DNA of 64,000 bases from Emticicia sp051209875 (GTDB taxonomy: Bacteria > Bacteroidota > Bacteroidia > Cytophagales > Spirosomataceae), in contig NZ_JBNTQY010000001.1 in the NCBI RefSeq assembly GCF_051209875.1, positions 3,348,001 through 3,412,000 on the forward strand, written 5' to 3'. Within the stretch, counting starts at the first letter, position 1. The number at the start of each line of letters is the position of its first letter. The notes under the pieces are model-generated. The model was not told the DNA's origin. It did no database searches and saw only the letters and a list, made by a program, of their open reading frames with translations. The translations under genes and the position numbers were made by a program. This document shows positions 34,647 through 43,890 of this stretch, one piece after another.

Positions 34647-36620
34647 TTATTTTTTTATTCTGAAAACCTTAAATGAATAGGGTTCTAATACAATATTTGC
34701 TTTACTTTTAGTAATACTGATTTCAGATTCAGCAGGGATAATTTTGTTTGGCTCGTTAATAGTATTATAATTTTTAATATCTTTTTCTATCATCGAAATT
34801 ACTTTGCCAACAGCATTTTCAGCTAAACCATTGATATTTAAATCAATCGTATGTTTATCACTTGAAGTATTCACCAATTTCAAAATAACTTCATTGTTTT
34901 TTTCATCGAGAGAAGCAGCTCCATAAAGGCCATTTTTTCCAATAAGATTCTGTCCATTACTTTTTATTGAAATAGTTTTTGTACCAGCATTATTTGCGTA
35001 AAGTTTTTGTACATAATAATTGGCTGTACCGAATGAAGTAAGATTATCGAACCAAATCAAATCGGGAGTCCATTGCCAACGATTGACATGAGCAAAAAGT
35101 GGTGCATAAGAGGTCATATAAACTACATCTGCATTGCGTTCTAATCCTGTCATAAAAGCAGCCTCTGATAAGGCACATTCCCAGTTGTTTTTGTTATCAG
35201 GACTTACAGTCGCTACACTTTGAGCTGCATATTCTCCCGCAAAAATCTTGTAGCGATTACGGTCATAATTATCATAACGAGCTGCATTTTCTCTAAACCA
35301 TTTCGGTGAATCATAATAATGTTCATCAACCAAATCGGGTTTCAGAACTGTCAATGCTTTTTCGGCAGCTTCAAACATTTCTCCTTTTGAACCAGGTCCA
35401 GTACCCGAAACAAGCTTTATAGTAGGGTATTTTGCACGAATTGCCTTAGAAAACACTTCATATCTTTCAAAATATTCTTGTCCCCACTGCTCATTCCCAA
35501 CACCAATCGCTTTTAAATTAAACGGTGCAGGATGTCCCATTTCGGCACGCAAAGCACCCCATTTTGTATCTGTTCCGCCATTAGCAAATTCGATTAAATC
35601 CAAAGCATCTTGCACAAATGGCTCAAGTTCTTCTAAAGGAGTGGTTTCGGAAGAATTAAATTGACAAGCTAAACCACAAGATAAAATTGGTAAAGGCGTA
35701 GCCCCAATGTCTTCACATAATTGAAAATATTCAAAGAATCCAATTCCAAAAGTTTGATAATAATCAGGAGCTGGACGATGCTGAAATTCCATATTCCAAC
35801 GATTTACCAATTGTTGACGATTTTCCACTTTGCCCACCGTTTTTTTCCACTGATAACGCTCAGCTAAAGTACGTCCTTCTACAATACAACCTCCAGGGAA
35901 ACGCACAAAACCAGGTTTTAAGTCAGCTAAAAGTTGCACTAAATCCTTGCGAAGGCCTCCTTTTCTACCTTTCCAAGTATCTTGTGGGAAAAGCGAAATC
36001 ATATCAATATCTAACTGTCCACCACCTTTAAAAATCACATTAACTTTGCACTTAGGGTCAGTTTCGGTAGCTGTTATCACTCCTTCGACTTTAGTCCATG
36101 TAGCATTTTTAAGTGCAACTGTAGTACTTCCAATTATTTGATTTTTGCTATTAACTATTTCAACCAATAAACTTATATCTCCTTTTTTTAATCTGGCAAA
36201 TGCCGAAAAGTCATACTTTTCTCCTTTTTTGATGCCAATTCCATCAAATCCTTCATTTTGAAGTCCTATGTCTTTTGTGGCATCACGTTTATCGACCCTT
36301 ACTATTCTTGGATTTGCTGCATTTTCACGAGCATTGTTAAAAATAGTAAGTTCGTTTACTAAATTGAAACGAGTTTCAGCTTCAGGAAGATGCTTCCATG
36401 CCATCCAAGGATATTCAAACTCAAACGAACGGTTTTTGATTAATTCGGCATATAAACCACCATCAGCAGCAAAATTTATATCCTCGAAAAAGATTCCGTA
36501 CATGGTTGGTTGAATTACAACCAATGGCTTGGTGGCATCAACATCAATTTTAGTAGTTTTTTGTGCTGAAACATTGATACCAAACAATGCGGCAATAATA
36601 AGGGTTGTTATTTTTTTCAT
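34647..36620 (-). CDS. Alpha-L-arabinofuranosidase, GH51
   Basis: A 657-residue secreted enzyme, signal peptide about 1-19 (INVSAQ). An N-terminal carbohydrate-binding-like beta region (25-215) precedes the GH51 barrel. Landmarks are FVRFPGGCIVEG near 238, the acid/base Glu in GVGNEQWGQEY near 374, and the nucleophile Glu in FAGEYAAQS near 462. The C-terminal beta-sandwich ends in LEPYSFKVFRIKK. It releases terminal arabinofuranose from arabinan or arabinoxylan, probably in the periplasm. It is the last gene of a minus-strand run (corA-yheT-like-mscS-GH51), 9 bases after mscS, though functional linkage is unclear. Confidence 0.94.
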   Translation of the reverse strand: MKKITTLIIAALFGINVSAQKTTKIDVDATKPLVVIQPTMYGIFFEDINFAADGGLYAELIKNRSFEFEYPWMAWKHLPEAETRFNLVNELTIFNNARENAANPRIVRVDKRDATKDIGLQNEGFDGIGIKKGEKYDFSAFARLKKGDISLLVEIVNSKNQIIGSTTVALKNATWTKVEGVITATETDPKCKVNVIFKGGGQLDIDMISLFPQDTWKGRKGGLRKDLVQLLADLKPGFVRFPGGCIVEGRTLAERYQWKKTVGKVENRQQLVNRWNMEFQHRPAPDYYQTFGIGFFEYFQLCEDIGATPLPILSCGLACQFNSSETTPLEELEPFVQDALDLIEFANGGTDTKWGALRAEMGHPAPFNLKAIGVGNEQWGQEYFERYEVFSKAIRAKYPTIKLVSGTGPGSKGEMFEAAEKALTVLKPDLVDEHYYDSPKWFRENAARYDNYDRNRYKIFAGEYAAQSVATVSPDNKNNWECALSEAAFMTGLERNADVVYMTSYAPLFAHVNRWQWTPDLIWFDNLTSFGTANYYVQKLYANNAGTKTISIKSNGQNLIGKNGLYGAASLDEKNNEVILKLVNTSSDKHTIDLNINGLAENAVGKVISMIEKDIKNYNTINEPNKIIPAESEISITKSKANIVLEPYSFKVFRIKK

Positions 36621-36629
36621 TTTATAAAA

Positions 36630-37760
36630 TTAATAATCATAGTCAATATTTTTTTCGTCGGCAATACCGAAAAGTGTGGTAGTTGGTTGAGCAAGTTCGA
36701 CTTGATGTTTTTCTAATATTTTAGAAATTACAAAATTCATGTCTTCTCTAATCGTTTTACTTTCCCAATAATCAGGGGTGGCAGCAAAAAAAACAATGAG
36801 TATATTGAGGGAGTACTCTCCTATTGAGTCAAATTTCACATGGCTCTCGTGTTCGCTTGTTAGTTCATTAGTAATGAGAACATCTTGAATTTCATCAACC
36901 ACCAATTTAATTTTAGATAACGGTGTATCCAATTTTAATCGAACAAAAAACTTATGTCGGCGGTCTTTTCGTTGGGAAAGATTATTGAGTGTTTCAGAAA
37001 CCAACATTTGGTTAGGTACTATTACCAGACTTCCATCTACATGACGAATACGAGTACTACGAAAGCCAACCTTTTCGATTTTCCCAACCATTGTGCCTAA
37101 TTCAATATCATCACCAACAATAAAAGGTTGTTCGGTAAAAAGAGTAAATGATGCAAAAAGATTCTCTAAAGTTGCTCTTGCTGCCAATGCCAAAGCTACA
37201 CCACCAATCCCTAAACCAGTGATTAAACTAATGACATCTTGTCTAAATACAAACCCTAAAATCAAGAAAAAAGAGCAAAAAACTATCAAAGCAATAATTA
37301 TATCTCTAAAAAAAGGCACCAAATGTTCATCGGCTTTTGTTTCGTTTTCTTCGGCACGTTTGAGAAAAACAATGGCAAAAAATTTAATTAATCGAATAAT
37401 TATCCATGTGATAGCAATGATAAACAAAGTATCCAATAATTTATCAGCAAAATCACTCACTCGCATTTTTCCGAAAGGAATAATCCGCCATTTCCGAGGA
37501 AAAGAAACTTCATCGACTGCCATATAAATAATTAGCAGACTTAAAGTAAACTCAACTGGGCGTTTCAATAAATCAACAAATTTTGCAACAGGAACATTTT
37601 GTGTTTCTTTTTTGATAAGTCGATAAGCAATATTACTTACTAAAACTGAAAAAACACGTTTGAATAGCCAGCCAATGAGTAAAATACCTAAAAACCAAAG
37701 CCAGTTTTCAAGCGAATTATATAAAAAAGTGGTTTTTAGAATTTTATCTATTTTGTTCAT
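36630..37760 (-). CDS. Small-conductance mechanosensitive channel, MscS family
   Basis: A 376-residue membrane protein. About four or five hydrophobic segments precede the MscS pore helix region (GLGIGGVALALAARATLENLFASF, near 180-203) and the beta domain (PFIVGDDIELGTMVGKIEKVGFRSTRIRHVDGSLVIVPNQ), then a cytoplasmic alpha/beta domain. It opens on membrane tension to release osmolytes during down-shock. It lies 44 bases downstream of the YheT-type hydrolase gene and 9 bases upstream of the GH51 gene. Confidence 0.92.
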   Translation of the reverse strand: MNKIDKILKTTFLYNSLENWLWFLGILLIGWLFKRVFSVLVSNIAYRLIKKETQNVPVAKFVDLLKRPVEFTLSLLIIYMAVDEVSFPRKWRIIPFGKMRVSDFADKLLDTLFIIAITWIIIRLIKFFAIVFLKRAEENETKADEHLVPFFRDIIIALIVFCSFFLILGFVFRQDVISLITGLGIGGVALALAARATLENLFASFTLFTEQPFIVGDDIELGTMVGKIEKVGFRSTRIRHVDGSLVIVPNQMLVSETLNNLSQRKDRRHKFFVRLKLDTPLSKIKLVVDEIQDVLITNELTSEHESHVKFDSIGEYSLNILIVFFAATPDYWESKTIREDMNFVISKILEKHQVELAQPTTTLFGIADEKNIDYDY

Positions 37761-37804
37761 TTAGAATCGTTACTGGAAAATTTTGTTAATTTGAATCCTT
37801 CTGC

Positions 37805-38788
37805 TCAATTTTTATGCCCATTAATAAAATCAATCACCCGACATTCTACCCAAGTTTCATTTGAATTAGGCAACATAAAACCTACATGCCCCCCAAGTTC
37901 AAGCAACTGCAAGTGAAGATTCGGATTATTTGTTGCATCACCTAAATCAAGGCATTCGGGTGAGAGAAATGGGTCGTTTTTGGCCTGAATAATTAAGGTC
38001 GGAATATTGATTGACTTCAGAAAAGGTTTGGCGGCTGCTTTGTGATAAAAATCATGGGCATTTTTAAAACCAAACATTCGAGCGGTATAACGATCATCAA
38101 ACTGTTCAAAGTTTTTTATTTTTTTATATCCATCATGATTAAGCAATTGATTATTAGGATGTTGCGTTGCTTTGACTTTAATTTTCTTGCCTAATTTATC
38201 AATAAATCGTTTCATATAAAATCTACGTCCAGGCTTGTAGAGTTCATAAACAGAAGTGAATAGATCTAATGGAACTGAAACTGCAATACCAAATTTTACT
38301 TGGTTTGGAAGTTGTTCAGGTTTTTCACCCATCAATCGAAGTGTCATACTGCCGCCCATACTAAATCCGACCAAAATCACTTCTTCATAATTGTATTTTT
38401 CAATGGCATAATTCACAACAAAACGAATGTCATCAATATCACCATGATGGTAGAATCTTGGTAAACGGTTCATTTCACCGCTGCAACTGCGACAGTTCCA
38501 ACCAAGTCCATCGTAACCATTATCATTCAACTTTTTCACCATCCCCGTTACATAATGTCTTGTCGAATCTCCTTCTAAGCCATGTGTAACAATCACTAAT
38601 TTTTTGCGATTCGATTTTTCAATCAAAGACCAATCTAAATCTAAAAAATCACCATCAGGCAATTCTACTCGTTCACGCTTATAATCAATTGGAATTTTAC
38701 GAAATAAACTTGGGTAAATAGTTTGAATATGGGCATTAAATTGCCATCTCGGTGGTCGATAAGTTGAATTTGTTGGTAAAATGGGCAT
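37805..38788 (-). CDS. YheT-type alpha/beta hydrolase
   Basis: A 327-residue cytoplasmic protein. It shows the YheT/ABHD1-like features PPRWQFNAHIQTIYPSLFR at the start, LVIVTHGLEGDSTRHY near 65-80, and the nucleophile elbow GFSMGGSM near 140. A C-terminal Asp lies in AKNDPFLSPE near 270 and a His in LGGHVGFM near 300, completing the triad. Members are esterase-like with poorly known substrates. The gene lies 36 bases after corA. Confidence 0.9.
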   Translation of the reverse strand: MPILPTNSTYRPPRWQFNAHIQTIYPSLFRKIPIDYKRERVELPDGDFLDLDWSLIEKSNRKKLVIVTHGLEGDSTRHYVTGMVKKLNDNGYDGLGWNCRSCSGEMNRLPRFYHHGDIDDIRFVVNYAIEKYNYEEVILVGFSMGGSMTLRLMGEKPEQLPNQVKFGIAVSVPLDLFTSVYELYKPGRRFYMKRFIDKLGKKIKVKATQHPNNQLLNHDGYKKIKNFEQFDDRYTARMFGFKNAHDFYHKAAAKPFLKSINIPTLIIQAKNDPFLSPECLDLGDATNNPNLHLQLLELGGHVGFMLPNSNETWVECRVIDFINGHKN

Positions 38789-38824
38789 TAAATAACAAAT
38801 TTATAAGGTTTGTTAATGAAACAA

Positions 38825-39769
38825 TTAAATCCATTTTCTTCGTTTGAAGAAAAATAAAAAGCCTAAAGAAGAGCAAACCATCAAACCAACAGCAATCCAA
38901 AATCCATAAGGATGATTGGATGATGGTATTACTTGATAATTCATTCCAAAAACGCCTGCAATGAGTGTTGGTGGTAAAAAACAAATCGTTACAACCGTGA
39001 AAATCTTAATAATTTCATTCTGTTCAAGATTAATCAAACCCATGAATGTATCTTGTAGGTATTCTAAACGCTCAAAATTAAAAGTCGTATATTCCAGCAA
39101 TGAATTGATGTCTTTTAAAACAATCCTGAGGCGTTCTTTTCTATCTTCAGGAAAATACATACTACGCAAAATCTGAGAAAGTACTCGTTGCTTATCAATG
39201 ATACTTTCACGAATCATCATCGTATTTTCTTGTAGGTTATTAATAGTCAATAGCGAATCTTGTTTCGGCTTTTTCTCTCGACTCAATGCTCGGCTTATAT
39301 TCTTTACATCTTTCGACATCGCCTCCAATAAATCAGCATCCGACTCTATGCGAGTTTCGAGCAATAATAGTAAAATATCGACCCCATCTTTAAAAATTTC
39401 CTCCCCTAATCGAATTTTTTTAACTGTATCTGCAAATGTTTTTGAGTCTCCTTGCCGAAATGTAAACAATATATTTTCCCGAATCATAAATGATACAGGA
39501 TAAAAATGATACCCATCACCATCAGTTATCAGAAAATTGGAATTGGCATTAATGGTATTATTTTGCTCAAAATACCTTGCACTACTTTCAATTTCAACGA
39601 TTTCTTGAGGCGTTTGAAAACTGATATTGCACTTTGTTTCAACCCATTCTTCTTCTTCATTCGTGGCTGAATGTAAATCTACCCACATCAAGTTTTTAAG
39701 AATACCTAATTCTCTAACATCGGTTTCTTTTTTAACTTGTTTTCCTTCTTTATAATAAATCCTAACCAT
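38825..39769 (-). CDS. corA: CorA-family magnesium/cobalt transporter
   Basis: A 314-residue protein with a long cytoplasmic N-terminal alpha/beta and helical domain and two C-terminal membrane helices. The signature GMNY occurs in GVFGMNYQVIP near 272 at the end of the first helix, the ion-selectivity loop of CorA pentamers. The protein ends in FFKRRKWI, a basic cytoplasmic tail. It transports Mg2+ (or Co2+/Ni2+) passively. It lies 18 bases downstream of purN on the minus strand. Confidence 0.95.
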   Translation of the reverse strand: MVRIYYKEGKQVKKETDVRELGILKNLMWVDLHSATNEEEEWVETKCNISFQTPQEIVEIESSARYFEQNNTINANSNFLITDGDGYHFYPVSFMIRENILFTFRQGDSKTFADTVKKIRLGEEIFKDGVDILLLLLETRIESDADLLEAMSKDVKNISRALSREKKPKQDSLLTINNLQENTMMIRESIIDKQRVLSQILRSMYFPEDRKERLRIVLKDINSLLEYTTFNFERLEYLQDTFMGLINLEQNEIIKIFTVVTICFLPPTLIAGVFGMNYQVIPSSNHPYGFWIAVGLMVCSSLGFLFFFKRRKWI

Positions 39770-39787
39770 ATTTACATAGGTTTAGCA

Positions 39788-40354
39788 CTAATTCACAATC
39801 AATTTTTCAATAATCTCAGGAAAATATTTGTGTTCGAGTAATTGAACTTTATGGGCTACATCATCGGGTGAGTCACTTGGTAAAACATCAAATTTTGCTT
39901 GAAAAATTACTTTTCCTTCGTCATAACGTTCGTTTACAAAATGAATTGTAATTCCAGATTCTTTTTCTTTATTTGCCACCACAGCTTCATGCACGAAATG
40001 TCCCCACATACCTTTTCCTCCATATTTTGGCAAAAGTGCAGGATGAATATTAATGATTTTATCGGGATATGCTTTGACTAAATTTTCAGGAATCAACCAC
40101 AAAAAACCTGCTAAAATAACATAATCAATGTGTTGATTTTTGAGTAAATCTACAATCTTATCCGTTTTAGCAAACGTCTTTTTGTCAAACAAAACAGTTG
40201 GAATACCCAATCTTCTTCCACGTTCAATGACTCCAGCTTGTGGATTATTCGATAAAAACAAATCTACACTAATCAACTGACTATCAGTAAAATAACTGGT
40301 GATTCTTTCAGCATTGCTTCCCGAACCAGAAGCAAAAATAGCAACTTTCTTCAT
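39788..40354 (-). CDS. purN: Phosphoribosylglycinamide formyltransferase
   Basis: A 188-residue enzyme that transfers formyl from 10-formyltetrahydrofolate to GAR in purine synthesis. Key residues are GSGSN (10-14, phosphate loop), Asn102 and His104 in INIHPALLP, and Asp145 in NERYDEGKV, the catalytic triad of PurN. The length matches the family. The start codon directly abuts a heptad-repeat element (40356 onward), so its leader is made of repeat DNA. Confidence 0.95.
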   Translation of the reverse strand: MKKVAIFASGSGSNAERITSYFTDSQLISVDLFLSNNPQAGVIERGRRLGIPTVLFDKKTFAKTDKIVDLLKNQHIDYVILAGFLWLIPENLVKAYPDKIINIHPALLPKYGGKGMWGHFVHEAVVANKEKESGITIHFVNERYDEGKVIFQAKFDVLPSDSPDDVAHKVQLLEHKYFPEIIEKLIVN

Positions 40355-40355
40355 A

Positions 40356-40481
40356 GAGTTCTGTATTCTGAGTCCTGAATTCTGAGTTAAAAACTCAATT
40401 TACATTCAATTTTAATCAGAAAACTCAGAAATATAGCAGCAAAAAATACTACTTAGAACTCAGCATTCAGAACTCAGAATT
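40356..40481. repeat. Heptad-repeat element (GAGTTCT vocabulary), facing arms
   Basis: The left arm begins at 40356 and reads GAGTTCT, GTATTCT, GAGTCCT, GAATTCT, GAGTTAA. The right arm 40452-40481, on the other strand, reads AATTCT, GAGTTCT, GAATGCT, GAGTTCT. It uses the same vocabulary as the element at 23667-23774. It lies immediately upstream of purN. Confidence 0.75.
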
Positions 40482-40541
40482 ATTTTATTTTCCTGCGAAT
40501 CACGGTATTTTTTTTGAAAAAAACATCTATTTAATCAAATA

Positions 40542-40574
40542 AAAACGCCTCTGAAATAATTTCAAAGGCGTTTT
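40542..40574 (-). terminator. Intrinsic terminator of the OmpA-like/HHH unit
   Basis: AAAACGCCT.CTGAAA (40542-40556) pairs with TTTC.AAAGGCGTTTT (40560-40574), about 75 bases downstream of the HHH membrane protein gene and upstream of purN. Confidence 0.8.
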
Positions 40575-40613
40575 GTATTTGATTAAAAAAGTAAAAGCAA
40601 GAAACGTTATAAA

Positions 40614-40645
40614 ATTCATAATTCCACATTCATAATTCATAATTG
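40614..40645. repeat. Heptad-repeat element (GAATTAT vocabulary)
   Basis: On the minus strand this reads CAATTAT, GAATTAT, GAATGTG, GAATTAT, GAAT. It lies between the HHH gene stop codon (40649) and its terminator. Only one arm is evident. Confidence 0.6.
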
Positions 40646-40648
40646 TAT

Positions 40649-41179
40649 TTAACGTTTACCTTTATAAAGTTCGTCTTGCCATTTTTTCAATTCATTCCAT
40701 CTACCATCACGAGCTAAAGCTGATTGTTCGCCCCAAGTAGATGGGTCATGGATTTGAAAACGTGAGCCAGCGGCATCTAAAATGGCTTTCATTTTTTCAA
40801 CCGAAGTATCTGCCAACTGGGCAAAGGTATAGATTCCTGCATTATTGAATAACTCTTCAATTTTAGGGCCAATACCTTCTACAATTTTTAAATCATCTTT
40901 TTTCACAGTACCTCCAAATGCAGCTCCTGACAAACCTGCTCCTCCAACAGTAGCAGCTGCAGCTGCAACATTGGCAGTACCTTCCACTGAAACTTTTGAT
41001 TTACGGCAAGCGTCCAACTCACCCTCTAAAAAATTGATTTTATCTTGCAACTCACTTGCTTGAGCTTTCAATTGATTGATACGGCGAGTCAACCACCACC
41101 ATAACAAAAGGAGTGGCAATAACCAGAAGAGAAATATATCCCAAGGGAAATTAGTAAATAAGCATTTTAAATTTTCCAT
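40649..41179 (-). CDS. Membrane-anchored helix-hairpin-helix protein
   Basis: A 176-residue protein: one N-terminal membrane helix (about 14-30, IFLFWLLPLLLLWWW), a short coiled coil (about 33-60), an Ala/Gly-rich linker, then a helix-hairpin-helix unit (DDLKIVEGIGPKIEELFNNAGI, about 94-115) and a conserved C-terminal block FQIHDPSTWGEQSALARDG. The HHH unit resembles those in DNA- or protein-binding proteins; its target is unknown. It lies 45 bases after an OmpA-like gene, a pairing found in other Bacteroidota, which suggests an envelope role. Confidence 0.75.
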   Translation of the reverse strand: MENLKCLFTNFPWDIFLFWLLPLLLLWWWLTRRINQLKAQASELQDKINFLEGELDACRKSKVSVEGTANVAAAAATVGGAGLSGAAFGGTVKKDDLKIVEGIGPKIEELFNNAGIYTFAQLADTSVEKMKAILDAAGSRFQIHDPSTWGEQSALARDGRWNELKKWQDELYKGKR

Positions 41180-41224
41180 TATCTTGATATTTTTAATTTT
41201 TTAATTTTCTTAAATGATGATTTC

Positions 41225-41749
41225 TTATTCTTTTAATCTGATAGTACTACGGCGATTTTTAGCTTTACCTTCAGCAGTATCATTGGAAGCCGCAGGTTCT
41301 TTTTCTCCTTTGCCATCTGTTACGATTTGAGTAGCTTTAATACCGTCTTTTACTAAGAATTCTTTGGTTTTTAAAGCACGATTTTCTGAAAGTCTCTGAT
41401 TTAATTCATCAGAACCATCGCTATCAGAATGTCCTGTAATCAACAATTTTTTATCAGGATATTTTTCAAGATACTTTTTAGCCGTGGTGATAAAACTATC
41501 AACCTCAGCCGTTTTCTTGATACCAAATTGGTTTATATCAAAATAAACATCAAGTGGTGTAAAGAGTATTTGCTCTTCTTCACTTGCTACTTTTAAGGTG
41601 TCAACTGGTGGTGATGGTGCAACTACCGTTGAAGTAGTATCTGCAATAATCGTTTCACCCGAGCAGTAGGGTTTACGATGGCAATTCCAAAACCAGCTAT
41701 ACGCCAATGACCAAAGTAGAATCAGAAGGGGTAATAGGAATCTGTTCAT
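41225..41749 (-). CDS. OmpA-family peptidoglycan-binding protein
   Basis: A 174-residue protein. The N-terminal hydrophobic segment (about 3-20) is followed by NCHRKPYCSG. The C-terminal OmpA-like domain (about 66-174) has VYFDINQFGIKKTAEVDSF, ITGHSDSDGSDELNQRLSENRALKTKEFLV and KNRRSTIRL, the peptidoglycan-contact signature. It probably links membrane to cell wall. There is no clean lipobox, so it may be anchored by the N-terminal helix. It is upstream of the HHH membrane protein in the same unit. Confidence 0.9.
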   Translation of the reverse strand: MNRFLLPLLILLWSLAYSWFWNCHRKPYCSGETIIADTTSTVVAPSPPVDTLKVASEEEQILFTPLDVYFDINQFGIKKTAEVDSFITTAKKYLEKYPDKKLLITGHSDSDGSDELNQRLSENRALKTKEFLVKDGIKATQIVTDGKGEKEPAASNDTAEGKAKNRRSTIRLKE

Positions 41750-42016
41750 TTCTTGATTTAGGGTTTATGACAATTTAATTATTTATAAAATTAGGTTTAT
41801 GAAGCGAAAAGTAACAAAAAGTAACTAAAAAACAAGTTTTTTTATTATTTAAACCATAAATTTATTAAACATATAACAAAACAATCACACTTATTTTATA
41901 ATTGACCCTACTTAAATATTGGAGTTCTGGATAAAATGAAGAATAAATTTCAATTAATGACCTAAAAAGCCTAATTTTGAGGCTACATAACAAAGAAATT
42001 TCTTTACCTTAGTTTG

Positions 42017-42946
42017 ATGGAATCAATTAAAGTTTTTGCCCCTGCCACAGTTGCTAATGTTGCCTGTGGTTTTGATATTTTTGGATTTGCTGTTGATGCC
42101 CCTGGCGATGAGGTGATTGTTAGTAAAAGAGCTGATAATCAAATTATTATAACCAATATTACTGGTGAAGAGGGTAAATTAACTTATGATTCAACAAAAA
42201 ATGCTGTCACCGTCCCAATCATAAAATATTTAACTAAGCTTGGTCTTGGACATGGCTTCGATATTGAACTTCATAAAAAAATGCCGCTCGGCAGTGGTCT
42301 TGGAAGTAGTTCAGCCAGTTCAGTAGCTGGCGTTTTTGCAGTCAATGAATTGTTAGACAAACCACTCAGTTCAAAAGAATTACTCCCATTTTCAATGGAA
42401 GGTGAACGTATTGCGTGTGGATCAGCTCATGCTGACAATGTTGCTCCTGCCCTATTAGGTGGCTTTGTAGTGGTCAGAAGTTATAGTCCTCTAGATGTTT
42501 TTAAAGTAAAAACACCCGATGAATTATACGTTACCATTGTTCATCCTGATATTGAGGTAAATACCAAAGATGCTCGACATATTTTACGCAATGAGGTTTC
42601 GATGAAAAATACCATTGCTCAAATGGGAAATGTAGCAGGAATGATAGCAGGCTTGATGCAATCTGACTATGACTTAATTGCCAGTTCAATGGTAGATTTT
42701 ATCATTGAACCAGTGAGAGCCATTTTGATACCTGAATTTTGGGAAGTAAAACATGCTGCCTTAGAAGCGGGTGCATTGGGTTGTAGTATTTCAGGAGCAG
42801 GCCCTTCAATTTTTGCCTTTAGTAAAGGCCGTGAAACCGCCGAAAAGGTAGCCATTGTCATGAAAAATAGCTTTGAAAAAGTTGGAATTCATGGCATTTC
42901 TTACGTTTCGGGCATAAATCAATTCGGGCCGAAAATAATTGGCTAA
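42017..42946 (+). CDS. thrB: Homoserine kinase
   Basis: A 309-residue GHMP-family kinase that phosphorylates homoserine in threonine synthesis. The ATP-binding loop MPLGSGLGSSSASSVAG is at about 88-104, an N-terminal motif FAPATVANVACGFD at 7-20 matches ThrB, and CSISGAGPSIFAF near 255-267 is motif 3. ATG at 42017 is preferred over the in-frame TTG just before it. In many genomes thrB adjoins thrA; here thrA is 7 kb downstream on the other strand. Confidence 0.95.
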   Translation: MESIKVFAPATVANVACGFDIFGFAVDAPGDEVIVSKRADNQIIITNITGEEGKLTYDSTKNAVTVPIIKYLTKLGLGHGFDIELHKKMPLGSGLGSSSASSVAGVFAVNELLDKPLSSKELLPFSMEGERIACGSAHADNVAPALLGGFVVVRSYSPLDVFKVKTPDELYVTIVHPDIEVNTKDARHILRNEVSMKNTIAQMGNVAGMIAGLMQSDYDLIASSMVDFIIEPVRAILIPEFWEVKHAALEAGALGCSISGAGPSIFAFSKGRETAEKVAIVMKNSFEKVGIHGISYVSGINQFGPKIIG

Positions 42947-43036
42947 CTTCGACTAAGCTCAGTTACTAATAGCCACGCTTATGTAATGTTAGTAAAAATT
43001 TGTTAATCGTCATTCAAAAGTCGTAAATTGTTAAAA

Positions 43037-43789
43037 ATGAATAGAATAGCCCTTATCACAGGAGCAACATCAGGTATTGGAAAAGCTACTGCCGAAGCAT
43101 TTGCCAACAATGGCATTGATTTAATTCTTTGTGGCCGCCGTCAAGAGGTTTTAGACGAGCTGAAAGTTTATTTCTCAGAAAAAGTAAAAGTTACAACGCT
43201 AACTTTTGATGTCAGAAATCAAGAAGATGTATCAAATGCCATTGCATCTTTGCCCGAAGAATGGAAAAATATTGATATTTTAGTCAATAATGCAGGAAAT
43301 GCTCATGGCCTTGAACCAATTCAACAAGGAAAAATCGAAGATTGGGATGCTATGATTGATGGCAATGTAAAAGGTTTATTATATGTTTCGAAAGCAGTAA
43401 TGCCTACTATGGTCGAGCGTCAAACTGGGCATATTGTTAATTTGAGCTCAGTTGCTGGCAAACAAACGTATGCCAATGGTGCGGTTTATTGTGCATCTAA
43501 GTCAGCCGTTGAAGCCATTAGCGAAGGGATGAGATTTGACCTTACGCAATATGGCATCAAAATCACAAATATTGCCCCTGGAGCAGTAGAAACTGATTTT
43601 TCATTAGTGCGATTTAAAGGTGATGCCGAGCGAGCTAAAAAAGTTTATGAGGGCTTTGAACCTATTCAGCCAGAAGATGTTGCCGATGCGATTTTATACG
43701 CTATCAATACTCCTGCACGAGTCACAATCGCTGATATTGTACTTTACGCCAAAGCCCAAGCTGCTCCAACTGTAATTTATAGAAAGTGA
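43037..43789 (+). CDS. SDR oxidoreductase, YdfG-like (3-hydroxy acid dehydrogenase type)
   Basis: A 250-residue classical SDR from the ATG at 43037 (an in-frame TTG three codons upstream is less likely). The motifs are ITGATSGIGKATAEAF (NADP-binding), NNAGNAHGL, catalytic Ser in NLSSVAGK, and YCASKSAVE (YxxxK). The C-terminal PEDVADAILYAINTPARVTIADIVLY is typical of the YdfG group, which oxidises L-allo-threonine, serine or 3-hydroxy acids with NADP. It is cytoplasmic. A heptad-repeat element follows 11 bases after the stop. Confidence 0.92.
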   Translation: MNRIALITGATSGIGKATAEAFANNGIDLILCGRRQEVLDELKVYFSEKVKVTTLTFDVRNQEDVSNAIASLPEEWKNIDILVNNAGNAHGLEPIQQGKIEDWDAMIDGNVKGLLYVSKAVMPTMVERQTGHIVNLSSVAGKQTYANGAVYCASKSAVEAISEGMRFDLTQYGIKITNIAPGAVETDFSLVRFKGDAERAKKVYEGFEPIQPEDVADAILYAINTPARVTIADIVLYAKAQAAPTVIYRK

Positions 43790-43800
43790 TTTCATCATTT

Positions 43801-43882
43801 GAATGACGAATTTTGAATACCGAATGACGAATATATCAATCGAAATTTGAATTCGTAACTCGTCATTCGTAACTTGTAACTG
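43801..43882. repeat. Heptad-repeat element (GAATGAC / GAGTTAC vocabulary), facing arms
   Basis: The left arm 43801-43835 reads GAATGAC, GAATTTT, GAATACC, GAATGAC, GAATATA. The right arm 43849-43882, on the other strand, reads CAGTTAC, AAGTTAC, GAATGAC, GAGTTAC, GAATTC. It fills the gap between the SDR and primase-like genes and ends 8 bases before the GTG start. Confidence 0.75.
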
Positions 43883-43890
43883 GCAAATTC